10,656 bases of DNA from Pollutimonas sp036675955 (GTDB lineage: Bacteria > Pseudomonadota > Gammaproteobacteria > Burkholderiales > Burkholderiaceae_B): positions 1 to 10,656 of the forward strand of contig JAKFDW010000445.1 of assembly GCA_036675955.1 (NCBI GenBank). Direction: 5' to 3'. Both the position numbers and the translations under genes were made by a program. Within the stretch, counting starts at the first letter, position 1. Every line of letters starts with the position of its first letter. Of the stretch, positions 1 to 8,286 are shown piece after piece. The notes under the pieces were generated by a model, which was given only the letters and a program-made list of their open reading frames with translations, had not been told where the DNA came from and ran no database searches.

Positions 1-15
1 CGGACAGCCGGCGCA

Positions 16-1323
16 TTAATGCCTTAGCGCTTGTCCGTGCCCGTGTTGGCCTATGGTGCTTTCCAGGCGGGGGTCGGCGCGATGGTTGCAGCGATTCCAG
101 TGTATGAATAACAGCATGAGAGCCGCGACCAGCAAGCCAAAGATGATGATGATTGCATTGATGGGCAAATTGAGCCATAGCATGAGGCTGTAAAGGGCCA
201 GCATCAGCAGGATGTTCAATTGTTCATTGAAGTTCTGCACAGCGATGGAATGGCCCGCCGAAAGCAGGACATGTCCCCGATGCTGAAGCAGCGCATTCAT
301 GGGCACCACGAAAAAGCCCGATAGCCCGCCGATAAGAAGCAATACGCTGTATACGGCCCAGCGCTCATGCACAATGGGCATGAGCATCACGGCAAAGCCC
401 ATTATTACGCCTATCGGCAAGACCGATAAAGCGCGTTTCAATGGTACGCGGCCGGCCAGAACGGAGCCGCCTACCGTCCCCAGGGCGGCGACACCCATCA
501 GCACGGAAGCCTGATCGAGGCGGTAGCCCAGATGCCGTGCACCCCATTCGATGACGATGAATTGCAGCGTGGCGCCTGCGCCCCAGAACAGAGTCGTTAC
601 AGCAAGCGATATCTGTCCTAGCTTGTCGTGCCACAGAATCCGCACGTAGCCGGCAAAGTCGGCGATGAGCGTGACAGGATTCTTATGCTGCTTGGGATAA
701 CGCACATTGGTGGCCGGTATCAGCAAGTTGGTCGCCGCCGCAAGCAAATACACCACGCCTATGCACAGAATGGCCGCTTCTGTCCGGGTATTCACCAGCG
801 AGCTGATCGAGGGTTGGGCCAACAATGCTTCGGATACTGCGGGATTGATCAGCACTCCGCCCAGCACAGTGCCGGCGATGATGGACAGCACGGTGAGCCC
901 TTCGATCCAGCTGTTTCCCTTTACCAGGAGTTCAGGCGGCAGCATTTCAGTGACGATGCCGTATTTGGCGGGCGAGTATGCAGCCGCCCCGATGCCCACG
1001 AGGGTGTAAGCGCAAAACACCAGGAACAACTGCTCATGGTTGCCCACGCTGAAGCTTTGACAGGTGAACATCAGCAGGCATCCCGCCACTTTGATCGCAT
1101 TTGTGATGAACATTACCTTGCCTTTTGGAAAAGCATCGGCAAAGGCGCCTACAAATGCAGCCAGCGCGACGTAGGCCAGCGCGAACCACCATTTCATCAT
1201 TGGCGCCATCCAGTCAGGGCCCTGCAAGTCGGCAATTAACGCTATGGCAGCGATGAGCAATGCATTGTCTGCCACGGACGAAAGCGCCTGGGCTATCATG
1301 ACCAGATAAAAGCCTTTTTTCAA
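16..1323 (-). CDS. lplT: Lysophospholipid transporter LplT (MFS)
   Basis: Predicted inner-membrane major facilitator protein of 435 residues. The family flips lysophospholipids, chiefly lyso-PE, inward so that Aas can reacylate them. The N-terminus (MKKGFYLVMIAQALSSVADN) and the stretch SPAKYGIVTEMLPPE at about residues 117-131 are characteristic of LplT. About 12 hydrophobic segments run to near residue 410, and a loop with DAFPKGK near 63-69 sits where MFS motif A lies. The start is TTG at 1323: an in-frame TAA lies eight codons upstream (1345-1347), there is no ATG between, and the next Met (residue 9) would cut into TM1. A weak GAG-type ribosome site lies about 8 nt upstream. The protein is longer than E. 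coli LplT (about 397), with a His-rich hydrophilic tail of about 25 residues. It is divergent from smc. Aas, its usual partner, is not in the window; only 15 bases remain downstream. Confidence 0.93.
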   Translation of the reverse strand: MKKGFYLVMIAQALSSVADNALLIAAIALIADLQGPDWMAPMMKWWFALAYVALAAFVGAFADAFPKGKVMFITNAIKVAGCLLMFTCQSFSVGNHEQLFLVFCAYTLVGIGAAAYSPAKYGIVTEMLPPELLVKGNSWIEGLTVLSIIAGTVLGGVLINPAVSEALLAQPSISSLVNTRTEAAILCIGVVYLLAAATNLLIPATNVRYPKQHKNPVTLIADFAGYVRILWHDKLGQISLAVTTLFWGAGATLQFIVIEWGARHLGYRLDQASVLMGVAALGTVGGSVLAGRVPLKRALSVLPIGVIMGFAVMLMPIVHERWAVYSVLLLIGGLSGFFVVPMNALLQHRGHVLLSAGHSIAVQNFNEQLNILLMLALYSLMLWLNLPINAIIIIFGLLVAALMLLFIHWNRCNHRADPRLESTIGQHGHGQALRH

Positions 1324-1579
1324 TGGAAAGTCTCGATTGAGTGTTTAGTTGAATACCGGATGGCGCTGAAGGGCAAAATGTTAGTGAGTATAACTTTGGC
1401 CCAATGTCCTAAACTGAAAATCATAGCGTAGTTTCTTTTTGGGCATCGATCGACCCCATGCTGCGTTATCATACGTGACGGTTTCCGCTAAGCATTACAC
1501 TCACGCTTTTACCTATTTTCAGATTGCCGGGATCGCGCATCCGGCGTGTCGCTCCACTCCCTTTCAATGCCCGCTTATT
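1324..1579. promoter_or_regulatory. Divergent lplT/smc intergenic region
   Basis: These 256 bases separate two divergently transcribed genes and must hold promoters for both, or at least for lplT. For lplT, TATGAT on the minus strand (complement of 1420-1425) matches a -10 box at five of six positions, but no good -35 box lies 16-18 nt upstream. On the plus strand TATAAC occurs at 1389-1394, again without a convincing -35. An imperfect palindrome lies at 1393-1407 and a TCGATCGA palindrome at 1446-1453. The frame of smc stays open back to 1427, but the peptide it would encode does not look like SMC. No promoter can be placed with confidence. Confidence 0.5.
1393..1407. repeat. Imperfect 15-bp palindrome, possible operator
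   Basis: ACTTTGG-C-CCAATGT is a palindrome with seven-base arms around a central C and one mismatch; the inner TTGG/CCAA arms are perfect. It lies between the lplT and smc starts, just downstream (for lplT) of the TATGAT candidate -10. The position suits a regulator site, but palindromes this short also arise by chance and I do not recognise the motif. Confidence 0.25.
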
Positions 1580-4500
1580 GTGCGTCTGACCCAAATAAAA
1601 CTTGCCGGTTTCAAATCATTTGTCGAGCCGACGGTCATTCCCACGCCTAGCCAGTTGGTTGGAGTGGTGGGACCCAATGGCTGCGGCAAATCGAACATCA
1701 TCGACGCGGTTCGTTGGGTGCTAGGGGAAACCAAGGCGTCGGAATTGCGCGGCGAATCCATGCAGGATGTCATCTTCAATGGATCCGGCCATCGCAAACC
1801 CGCTGCCCGGGCATCGGTGGAACTCGTATTCGACAATACAGAAGGGCGAGCCGTCGGCCAGTGGAGCACCTATGCTGAAATTGCGGTAAGGCGGGTGCTC
1901 ACCCGCGATGGCGCGAGCAGCTACTACGTCAACAACCAGCAGGTACGCCGCCGCGACATTCACGACATTTTCCTCGGCACGGGACTGGGCTCCCGAGGCT
2001 ACGCCATTATTGGCCAGGGGATGATCAATCGCCTGATCGAGGCGCGTCCGGAAGAACTCAGGATTTTCCTGGAGGAAGCCGCGGGTGTGTCGCGCTATAA
2101 AGAGCGGCGCCGGGAAACAGGCAATCGCCTGGCCGACACCCGCGAGAATCTCATACGCGTCGAAGACATTCTCCGCGAACTGGAGAGCCAACTCGAAAAA
2201 CTCGAGGCGCAGGCCGAGGTCGCCCAGCGGTACCGCTCCTTGCAGGAAGACGGTGAACTGAAGCAGCATGCGCTATGGCTGCTGAAAGAAAATAACGCTC
2301 GCCAGGACCAGCAGGAAAAGTTTCTGGCAATAGAGCAGGCCCAAACCGAGCTCGAAGGTGCCACGGCCAGCCTGCGCGCCGGCGAGTCGGCCTTGGAATC
2401 AAGGCGCCAGGCGCACTACGCGGCCGGCGATACCGTGCATACGGCACAAGGACTGCTTTTCGAAGCGGGAGCGCAGGTAAGCCGGCTCGAGGCGGAAATC
2501 CGTCACGTGGTGGATTCGCGCAACCGGGTCCAGGCCCGTCGGGATCAACTGCAGGCGCAATTGCAGGAATGGGCGGACCAGCAATCGCATTGCACCGACC
2601 AAATCGCCCAGGCCGAGGCCGACCTTGAAACGGCAGCGGCCCGAACCGAAGAGTCGCGAGCCAGCGCCGAAGACGCGCAAGCGCATTTGCCCGATATTGA
2701 AAGCAAGCTGCGGCTTGCCGCCGTGTCACGCGACGAACTGCGCGGCGTGCTGGCACGCGTCGAACAGGATTTGGCGCTGGTTGCCCAAACGCAGCGCGAT
2801 GCCGACCGCCAGCTGCAGGCGCTTGAGTTGCGCAAAGAGCGGCTCGAACAAGAGCTGCGCAATCTGAATGAACCCGACCCGGACAACATCGCGCGCCTGG
2901 CCGGCGATAGTGCCGCCATACAGGAGCAGTTGCAGGAGGCCCAGGGCCAGTTGCTGGAGCTCGAAGACCGCCTGCCTGGGCTGGACGAACAGCGTCGCGC
3001 CGCTCAAGCCGCTTCCCAGGAGGCGTCGCAGGCGGTCGCCCGCCTGGATGCGCGCCTCGCCGCCCTTGCCGCCTTGCAGGATGATGTGCAGAAGCAGGGC
3101 GCTCTTGAACCCTGGCTGGCACGCCACGAACTGGCGAGTCTGGGGCGGCTATGGCAGAAGCTGCATATCGATACAGGATGGGAAACGGCGCTTGAGGCCG
3201 TGCTGCGCGAGCGCATGACGGGGCTGGAGGTTCGTCAGCTGGAGCACGCCCGCGCCTTCGCCGACGATGCGCCTCCGGCGCGGCTGGCCTTTTATCAGGT
3301 CCCGCCGGCGTCAGCCGCCAAGCCGTCGGCCAATGGTATGAAACCGCTAAGCGCCTTGCTGCGCCTTACCGACCCGGATCTCCTGACCTTGCTGAACGAC
3401 TGGCTGGACAAGGTGTACGTCTGTGCCGACCTTGCCCAGGCGTTGACCTTGCGCGCCGAACTGCCGCCGGGCGGCATGTATGTCGTCAAGGAAGGCCATT
3501 TGGTCGATATGCACAGCGTGCGCTTTTATGCGCCGGATTCCGAACAGGCCGGGATGCTTGCCCGGCAGCAGGAAATTGAAAATCTGCGGCGCGATGTGAA
3601 GGGGCGGCAGTTGATCGCCGATCAGGCCGTGGCCGCGGTCAGTCAGGCCGAGAACGCCTGGCAACACGTTACGCAGGCCATGGGCCCGGCGCGCCAGCGC
3701 CTGTCCGAACTGACCCGCCGCCTTCACGATGTGCAGCTTGAATACTCCCGCCTGCAGCAACAGGCAGAGCAATCGGGCGAACGCGCGGCGCGCATCCGGG
3801 AAGACATGGCGGAAATCGCTTTGCAGACCGAAGAATTGTTGGCCGGGAAGGAAGAGGCCGAGGCCCGTTTCGAAGTGCTCGACATCCAGTTGGCCGAGCA
3901 CCAGGAACGATACTCCGATGCCGAGATATCCGGAGAAGGGCTTGCCTTGCAGGTGGAAAAGGCCCGTGTGCATCTGCGCGACCTGGAACGCGCAGTACAC
4001 GAATCGGAATATGCCGAGCGCGCGTTGCAGACACGCATTACGGATCTGAATCGCAATTTGCAACTGGCGGCCGACCAGGCCAGGCGCGCCAGCGCCGAAC
4101 TCGACGGTCTGCAGGGCGAGCTCTTCGAGCTCGACGCGTCGGCATCGCAGGCCGGCTTGCAAGATGCGCTGGAACTGCGCGCCGAACGAGAAGAGGCGCT
4201 CAATCTTGCCCGCATTCAGCTGGACAATCTGGCAGCGGCATTGCGTGGCGCCGATGAGGAGCGCATGACGCTGGAACGTTCGCTGGAGCCCAGACGCGCG
4301 CGGATCATGGAGCTGCAACTGCAGGAGCAGGCCGCACGACTGGCTGTCGAGCAGTTTGCCGAGCAACTGGACGCGCATCAGGTCGACCGCCAGGCATTGC
4401 GCGAGCTCCTGGAGCAGCGTCCGGACGAATGGCAGCGCACGACCTGGCTCCAGTCCGAAGTGCAACGGATTTCGCGGGCGGTCGATGGACTTGGCCCGGT

Positions 4501-5104
4501 GAACCTTGCGGCGCTGGACGAATTGAACTCGGCCCGCGAGCGCAAGGGCTTCCTGGACGCGCAGCATCAGGACCTGACTTCCGCCATCGAGACGCTGGAA
4601 GATGCGATTCGCAAAATCGACCGTGAAACGCGCGAACTGCTTCAAGATACCTTCGACAAGGTCAATTTCCATTTCGGCGAATTGTTTCCCCGCCTTTTCG
4701 GGGGCGGCGAGGCCCGGCTTTCGATCACAGGCGATGAGATCCTCGACGCTGGCGTGCAGGTCATGGCTCAACCGCCAGGCAAGCGCAACAGCACCATACA
4801 CTTGCTGTCGGGCGGCGAAAAAGCATTGACTGCCACCGCGCTGGTCTTCGCGCTGTTCAAGCTGAATCCAGCTCCTTTCTGCCTGCTGGACGAAGTGGAC
4901 GCCCCGCTTGATGATGCCAATACCGAGCGCTATGCCAATCTCGTCAGCAGCATGAGCGAACAGACGCAATTTTTGTTTATTTCGCATAATAAAATTGCAA
5001 TGCAGATGGCCAAGCAACTGGTTGGCGTTACCATGCAGGAACAAGGGGTATCGCGTATTGTTGCGGTAGATATCGATTCAGCCCTGCAGCTTGCTGAGGT
5101 CTGA
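1580..5104 (+). CDS. smc: Chromosome segregation/condensation ATPase SMC
   Basis: Structural maintenance of chromosomes protein, 1174 residues from GTG 1580. It dimerises and, with ScpA/ScpB, organises and compacts the chromosome using ATP. Visible order: N-terminal head with Walker A GPNGCGKSN (residues 31-39) and Q-loop Q146; a long coiled coil (about 165-500); a hinge of roughly 505-665 containing PPGGMYVV; a returning coiled coil (about 670-960); the GLGPVNLAALDEL segment from 970; then the C-terminal head with signature LSGGEKALTA (1076-1085) and Walker B FCLLDEVDAPLD (from 1100). All ATPase motifs are intact. GTG 1580 is chosen because it gives (M)RLTQIKLAGFKSF, the usual SMC N-terminus; the frame is open 47 codons further to TTG 1439, but that peptide is unlike SMC. 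No Shine-Dalgarno sequence is visible. smc is first gene of an apparent smc-zipA-ligA operon; scpA and scpB are not adjacent. Confidence 0.97.
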   Translation: MRLTQIKLAGFKSFVEPTVIPTPSQLVGVVGPNGCGKSNIIDAVRWVLGETKASELRGESMQDVIFNGSGHRKPAARASVELVFDNTEGRAVGQWSTYAEIAVRRVLTRDGASSYYVNNQQVRRRDIHDIFLGTGLGSRGYAIIGQGMINRLIEARPEELRIFLEEAAGVSRYKERRRETGNRLADTRENLIRVEDILRELESQLEKLEAQAEVAQRYRSLQEDGELKQHALWLLKENNARQDQQEKFLAIEQAQTELEGATASLRAGESALESRRQAHYAAGDTVHTAQGLLFEAGAQVSRLEAEIRHVVDSRNRVQARRDQLQAQLQEWADQQSHCTDQIAQAEADLETAAARTEESRASAEDAQAHLPDIESKLRLAAVSRDELRGVLARVEQDLALVAQTQRDADRQLQALELRKERLEQELRNLNEPDPDNIARLAGDSAAIQEQLQEAQGQLLELEDRLPGLDEQRRAAQAASQEASQAVARLDARLAALAALQDDVQKQGALEPWLARHELASLGRLWQKLHIDTGWETALEAVLRERMTGLEVRQLEHARAFADDAPPARLAFYQVPPASAAKPSANGMKPLSALLRLTDPDLLTLLNDWLDKVYVCADLAQALTLRAELPPGGMYVVKEGHLVDMHSVRFYAPDSEQAGMLARQQEIENLRRDVKGRQLIADQAVAAVSQAENAWQHVTQAMGPARQRLSELTRRLHDVQLEYSRLQQQAEQSGERAARIREDMAEIALQTEELLAGKEEAEARFEVLDIQLAEHQERYSDAEISGEGLALQVEKARVHLRDLERAVHESEYAERALQTRITDLNRNLQLAADQARRASAELDGLQGELFELDASASQAGLQDALELRAEREEALNLARIQLDNLAAALRGADEERMTLERSLEPRRARIMELQLQEQAARLAVEQFAEQLDAHQVDRQALRELLEQRPDEWQRTTWLQSEVQRISRAVDGLGPVNLAALDELNSARERKGFLDAQHQDLTSAIETLEDAIRKIDRETRELLQDTFDKVNFHFGELFPRLFGGGEARLSITGDEILDAGVQVMAQPPGKRNSTIHLLSGGEKALTATALVFALFKLNPAPFCLLDEVDAPLDDANTERYANLVSSMSEQTQFLFISHNKIAMQMAKQLVGVTMQEQGVSRIVAVDIDSALQLAEV

Positions 5105-5113
5105 TTGCGGGCG

Positions 5114-5129
5114 TGCATAAATGCATAAA
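5114..5129 (+). repeat. Tandem TGCATAAA duplication
   Basis: Two exact, adjoining copies of the octamer TGCATAAA fill part of the 51-nt smc-zipA spacer, followed by an AT-rich TATTTGG stretch. It is probably replication slippage. It could influence translation or processing between the two genes, but nothing in the sequence shows that. Confidence 0.7.
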
Positions 5130-5155
5130 TATTTGGTGATACGGCGGACTGACAA

Positions 5156-6178
5156 ATGAGTGATTTGCAAATCGGTTTGATTCTTCTGGGAGTTGTACTG
5201 ATCCTGGTCGTACTCTTGTTCAATTGGTGGCAGGACAGGCGCATACGGCAAAAAATGCAGGAACATTTCCCAGAGCGCGAGCAGGATCCGCTAATGGGTG
5301 GCGTGCCGGGCGCCGCGGGAAGACGCGAGCCCGGCTTTGGCCTGCGCGACCCGGTCGAGGAACTGGCTCCCGATGATCCCGCCGAGGTGGATCCAGGTTG
5401 CGAGGTCGTCATCGACATCAATTTTGCGCAGCCGGTCAGCACCGCGCAGCTGCAGGCCGCGGTACAGTCCATGCACAAGGCGGGCAATAAGCCGGTGCGC
5501 ATCTTCGCGGAGCGCGAAGGCGGCGGCCACCGGGCAAAGTTGCGGCCCAACGAAAGCTATGTGTCGATGCAGCTGTCGATATTGCTGGCCAATCGCAGCG
5601 GGCCGCTCACCGATATCGAGTGGTCGCACCTATGGTCCATGGCGCAGCGTCTGGCCGAACGATTCGACGGCGCAATCGAGGCTCCCGAACAAGAGCATGT
5701 GATGGTGCGCGCCGGACAATTGGACGAGCTCTGTGCACGGCTGGATGCGCAAGTAGGCCTGGCTTTGCGCCTGCCCGGTACACAAGCCGTCAGCGACATC
5801 ACCCGGGTTCTCAAAGATGTCGGTTTCCTGCCCTATGGATCTCAGCTGGCATGGATGGCCGATACCGGTGTTCCGCGGTTTACCGTGCTGTTCGATGGCG
5901 TTCACGCCAGAGATGTGCAGTCGGCCGGCGTCGACCGTATAGACCTGTTGCTGGATCTGCCCAACAGCCCGCCGGACGAGCAGGCGTTCAGCCGCATGGC
6001 CAGCGTGGGACGCGACCTGGCGGGTCGCCTGAATGCCGTGCTGCTGGATGACCAGGGCAACCCGGTTTCCGACGGCACCGATCACGCGATCGACAAGCAG
6101 CTCCTGGATTTATATGCGCGCCTTCAAGAGGCCGGTTTCGAAGCCGGAACCGAACGCACGGCCAGGGTCTTTTCGTGA
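5156..6178 (+). CDS. zipA: Cell division protein ZipA
   Basis: Inner-membrane FtsZ anchor, 340 residues. ZipA tethers and stabilises the FtsZ ring through its C-terminal domain. Residues 4-23 (LQIGLILLGVVLILVVLLFN) form one TM helix with a very short periplasmic N-terminus, followed by a basic stretch (QDRRIRQKMQ). The linker, about 40-80, is short and acidic, without the long Pro/Gln-rich region of E. coli ZipA. Residues about 200-331 fit the ZipA C-terminal fold; NAVLLDDQGNPVSDGT (293-308) closely resembles the GVVLDDQ segment of E. coli ZipA. Residues about 82-199 appear to repeat the same pattern, suggesting two tandem modules. The start is ATG 5156 with a weak GCGGA ribosome site. Position between smc and ligA supports the call, and the stop overlaps the ligA GTG. 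It is well diverged, so automated annotation may name it only as a hypothetical or FtsZ-binding protein. Confidence 0.88.
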   Translation: MSDLQIGLILLGVVLILVVLLFNWWQDRRIRQKMQEHFPEREQDPLMGGVPGAAGRREPGFGLRDPVEELAPDDPAEVDPGCEVVIDINFAQPVSTAQLQAAVQSMHKAGNKPVRIFAEREGGGHRAKLRPNESYVSMQLSILLANRSGPLTDIEWSHLWSMAQRLAERFDGAIEAPEQEHVMVRAGQLDELCARLDAQVGLALRLPGTQAVSDITRVLKDVGFLPYGSQLAWMADTGVPRFTVLFDGVHARDVQSAGVDRIDLLLDLPNSPPDEQAFSRMASVGRDLAGRLNAVLLDDQGNPVSDGTDHAIDKQLLDLYARLQEAGFEAGTERTARVFS

Positions 6179-8265
6179 GCACTGGTTCCGAGGGCGGCTC
6201 TGTTGCGCAAAGGCTGGATGACTTGCGCGCTGAAATCGCTCGTCATAATCATCTTTATCATGTGCAGGACGCGCCCGTCATTTCCGACGCCGACTATGAC
6301 AGGCTGATGAAAGAGCTGGTGGCGCTGGAAGAATCCCATCCGGATCTCATCACGCCCGAGTCACCGACGCAACGGGTGGGCGCGGCTCCACTGGCTGCCT
6401 TCAACAGCGTACGGCACGCCGTTCCCATGCGATCACTGGGCAACGCCTTTGCGCCTGAAGATGTATTGGCCTTCGACAAGCGGGTGTCCGACACCTTGAA
6501 GGTGGCGGGCCTGGCCAGCGACGATGGCCAGGTTGAGTACGTCGCCGAGCTGAAGTTCGACGGCCTGGCCGTAAGCCTGCGCTACGAGCAGGGGCGTCTG
6601 GTGCAGGCGGCCACCCGTGGCGACGGGCAAACCGGTGAGGACATCACCCGCAATATACGGACCTTGCGTTCCGTGCCCTTGAAGCTCTCGGGAAATTTTC
6701 CCGAAGTGCTGGAGGTACGGGGCGAGGTGCTGATGCACCGGAAAGATTTCGAGGCCCTGAATCAGGCGCAGCAACGCCGCCGCGAGAAGATATTCGTCAA
6801 TCCGCGCAATGCGGCGGCGGGAAGCCTGCGCCAGCTGGATCCGCGTATTACCGCAACCCGTCCATTGCGGTTTTTTGCCTACGGATGGGGTGAAATCCGC
6901 ATCCGTCACGATGGGCACACAGACTTGTTCCAGCAAGAGGCCGGCCAGCCTTCCATGCCGCGCGCCACCCATGCGCAAATGCTCGACTGGTTCGAACAGT
7001 TCGGACTTCCGGTCAATGATGCCCGGCAGGTCGTCAAGGGCGCCGAGGGTCTTCTGGCCTTTTACGCGGCGACGGGCAGTGCCCGCACACAACTTCCTTT
7101 TGACATCGATGGTGTGGTCTACAAGGTGAACTCTCTGGCTGCCCAGGGCGTTCTGGGTTATGTGGCGCGGGCGCCGCGCTTTGCGGTCGCTCACAAGTTT
7201 CCTGCAGAGGAAGAAACCACGACGCTGATGGGCATCGATGTACAGGTCGGACGCACAGGAGCCCTGACGCCTGTGGCTCGCCTGAAACCGGTGTTCGTGG
7301 GTGGCGTGACGGTCACCAATGCGACCCTGCACAACGAGGATGAGATTCGGCGCAAAGACGTCCGTATCGGCGACACCGTCATAGTACGGCGTGCGGGCGA
7401 TGTCATTCCCGAGGTGGTGGGGCCGGTTTTGGAATTGCGGCCGGAAGGCGCCACCCTGTACCTGACGCCGAAGACTTGCCCAGTGTGCGGTTCGGCGGTC
7501 GAACGCCTGGAAGACGAAGCGGTATCGCGTTGCACTGGCGGCCTGTTTTGCGCCGCCCAGCGCAAGCAAAGCATTATTCATGCCGTAGGGCGCAAGGCGC
7601 TTGATATCGAAGGACTGGGCGAGAAGCTGGTGGATCAACTGGTGGACAGCGGCCGGGTCAAGTCATTGGCCGATTTATTTACCTTGAATGCGCTTGAGCT
7701 TGCGTCCTACGAACGCATGGCGCGCAAGTCGGCAGAAAAACTTGCCGCGGCGCTGAAGGACGCCTGCACGCCGGACCTCGGGCGGCTGCTGTACGCTTTG
7801 GGCATCCGGCATGTAGGTGAGACCACCGCACGCGACCTGGCCCGGCATTTTGGCTCCATCGAGGCGCTCATGGCTGCCGACGAAGCGCAATTGCTCACGG
7901 TCAACGACGTTGGGCCGGTGGTGGCCGCGTCCATTACCCGATTCTTCGCCGAAGCCCACAATCGTGAAGTCATCGCCGCGCTTGCCAGTGCAGGCGTGCA
8001 TGCCAAAACCGAAGCGGCGCCTGCCGGCAGGCAGCGTCTCGCAGGAAAAACCCTGGTACTTACAGGAACCATGCCCACATGGACGCGCGACGACGCGACA
8101 CGCCATATCTTGGCTGCGGGCGGGAAGGTCAGTGGTTCAGTGTCCAGGAAAACGGCTTACGTAGTCGCGGGCGAAGATGCCGGCAGCAAGCTGGCGAAAG
8201 CACAGGAACTGGGCGTGCCGGTGCTGGACGAAGATGGTTTGAAAGCGTTGCTGGATATCGCGTAA
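6175..8265 (+). CDS. ligA: NAD-dependent DNA ligase LigA
   Basis: Seals nicks with 5'-phosphate and 3'-OH ends in replication and repair, using NAD+; normally essential. 696 residues against 671 in E. coli. Domains: Ia NAD-binding region (YDRLMKEL near 41-48); adenylation domain with catalytic Lys127 in ELKFDG, ATRGDG (146-151) and VRGE (181-184); DIDGVVYKVN and the HKFPAEEE segment; OB fold including VGRTGALTPVARL; a Cys4 zinc finger with Cys435, Cys438, Cys453 and Cys459, the same spacing as E. coli; helix-hairpin-helix region around 515-600; and a BRCT domain (about 621-696) from LAGKTLVLTGTM. All key residues are present. GTG 6175 is chosen because it begins at the zipA stop (GTGA overlap) and has AGGG at 6164-6167, 7 nt upstream. 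Residues about 241-262 form an insertion relative to E. coli. It is the last gene of the plus-strand run. Confidence 0.98.
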   Translation: MSTGSEGGSVAQRLDDLRAEIARHNHLYHVQDAPVISDADYDRLMKELVALEESHPDLITPESPTQRVGAAPLAAFNSVRHAVPMRSLGNAFAPEDVLAFDKRVSDTLKVAGLASDDGQVEYVAELKFDGLAVSLRYEQGRLVQAATRGDGQTGEDITRNIRTLRSVPLKLSGNFPEVLEVRGEVLMHRKDFEALNQAQQRRREKIFVNPRNAAAGSLRQLDPRITATRPLRFFAYGWGEIRIRHDGHTDLFQQEAGQPSMPRATHAQMLDWFEQFGLPVNDARQVVKGAEGLLAFYAATGSARTQLPFDIDGVVYKVNSLAAQGVLGYVARAPRFAVAHKFPAEEETTTLMGIDVQVGRTGALTPVARLKPVFVGGVTVTNATLHNEDEIRRKDVRIGDTVIVRRAGDVIPEVVGPVLELRPEGATLYLTPKTCPVCGSAVERLEDEAVSRCTGGLFCAAQRKQSIIHAVGRKALDIEGLGEKLVDQLVDSGRVKSLADLFTLNALELASYERMARKSAEKLAAALKDACTPDLGRLLYALGIRHVGETTARDLARHFGSIEALMAADEAQLLTVNDVGPVVAASITRFFAEAHNREVIAALASAGVHAKTEAAPAGRQRLAGKTLVLTGTMPTWTRDDATRHILAAGGKVSGSVSRKTAYVVAGEDAGSKLAKAQELGVPVLDEDGLKALLDIA

Positions 8266-8286
8266 GCCATCGCGCCGGGGCCGCGC

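Noticed and set aside
628..1239. 203-codon plus-strand frame opposite lplT
   Set aside because: It is antisense to a well-defined transporter with no ribosome site or recognisable domain.
1439..1579. 47-residue N-terminal extension of SMC from TTG 1439
   Set aside because: SMC proteins begin at the RLTQIKLAGFKSF segment, the extension has no conserved character, and the TTG lacks a ribosome site.
3347..5044. 565-codon open frame antisense to smc
   Set aside because: It lies wholly opposite SMC with its conserved ATPase motifs. Long antisense frames are common in G+C-rich coding DNA, and the translation shows no recognisable domain.
6433..7638. 401-codon open frame antisense to ligA
   Set aside because: It is a shadow of ligA, whose every domain is intact here; the product is His/Arg/Gln-rich with no family resemblance.
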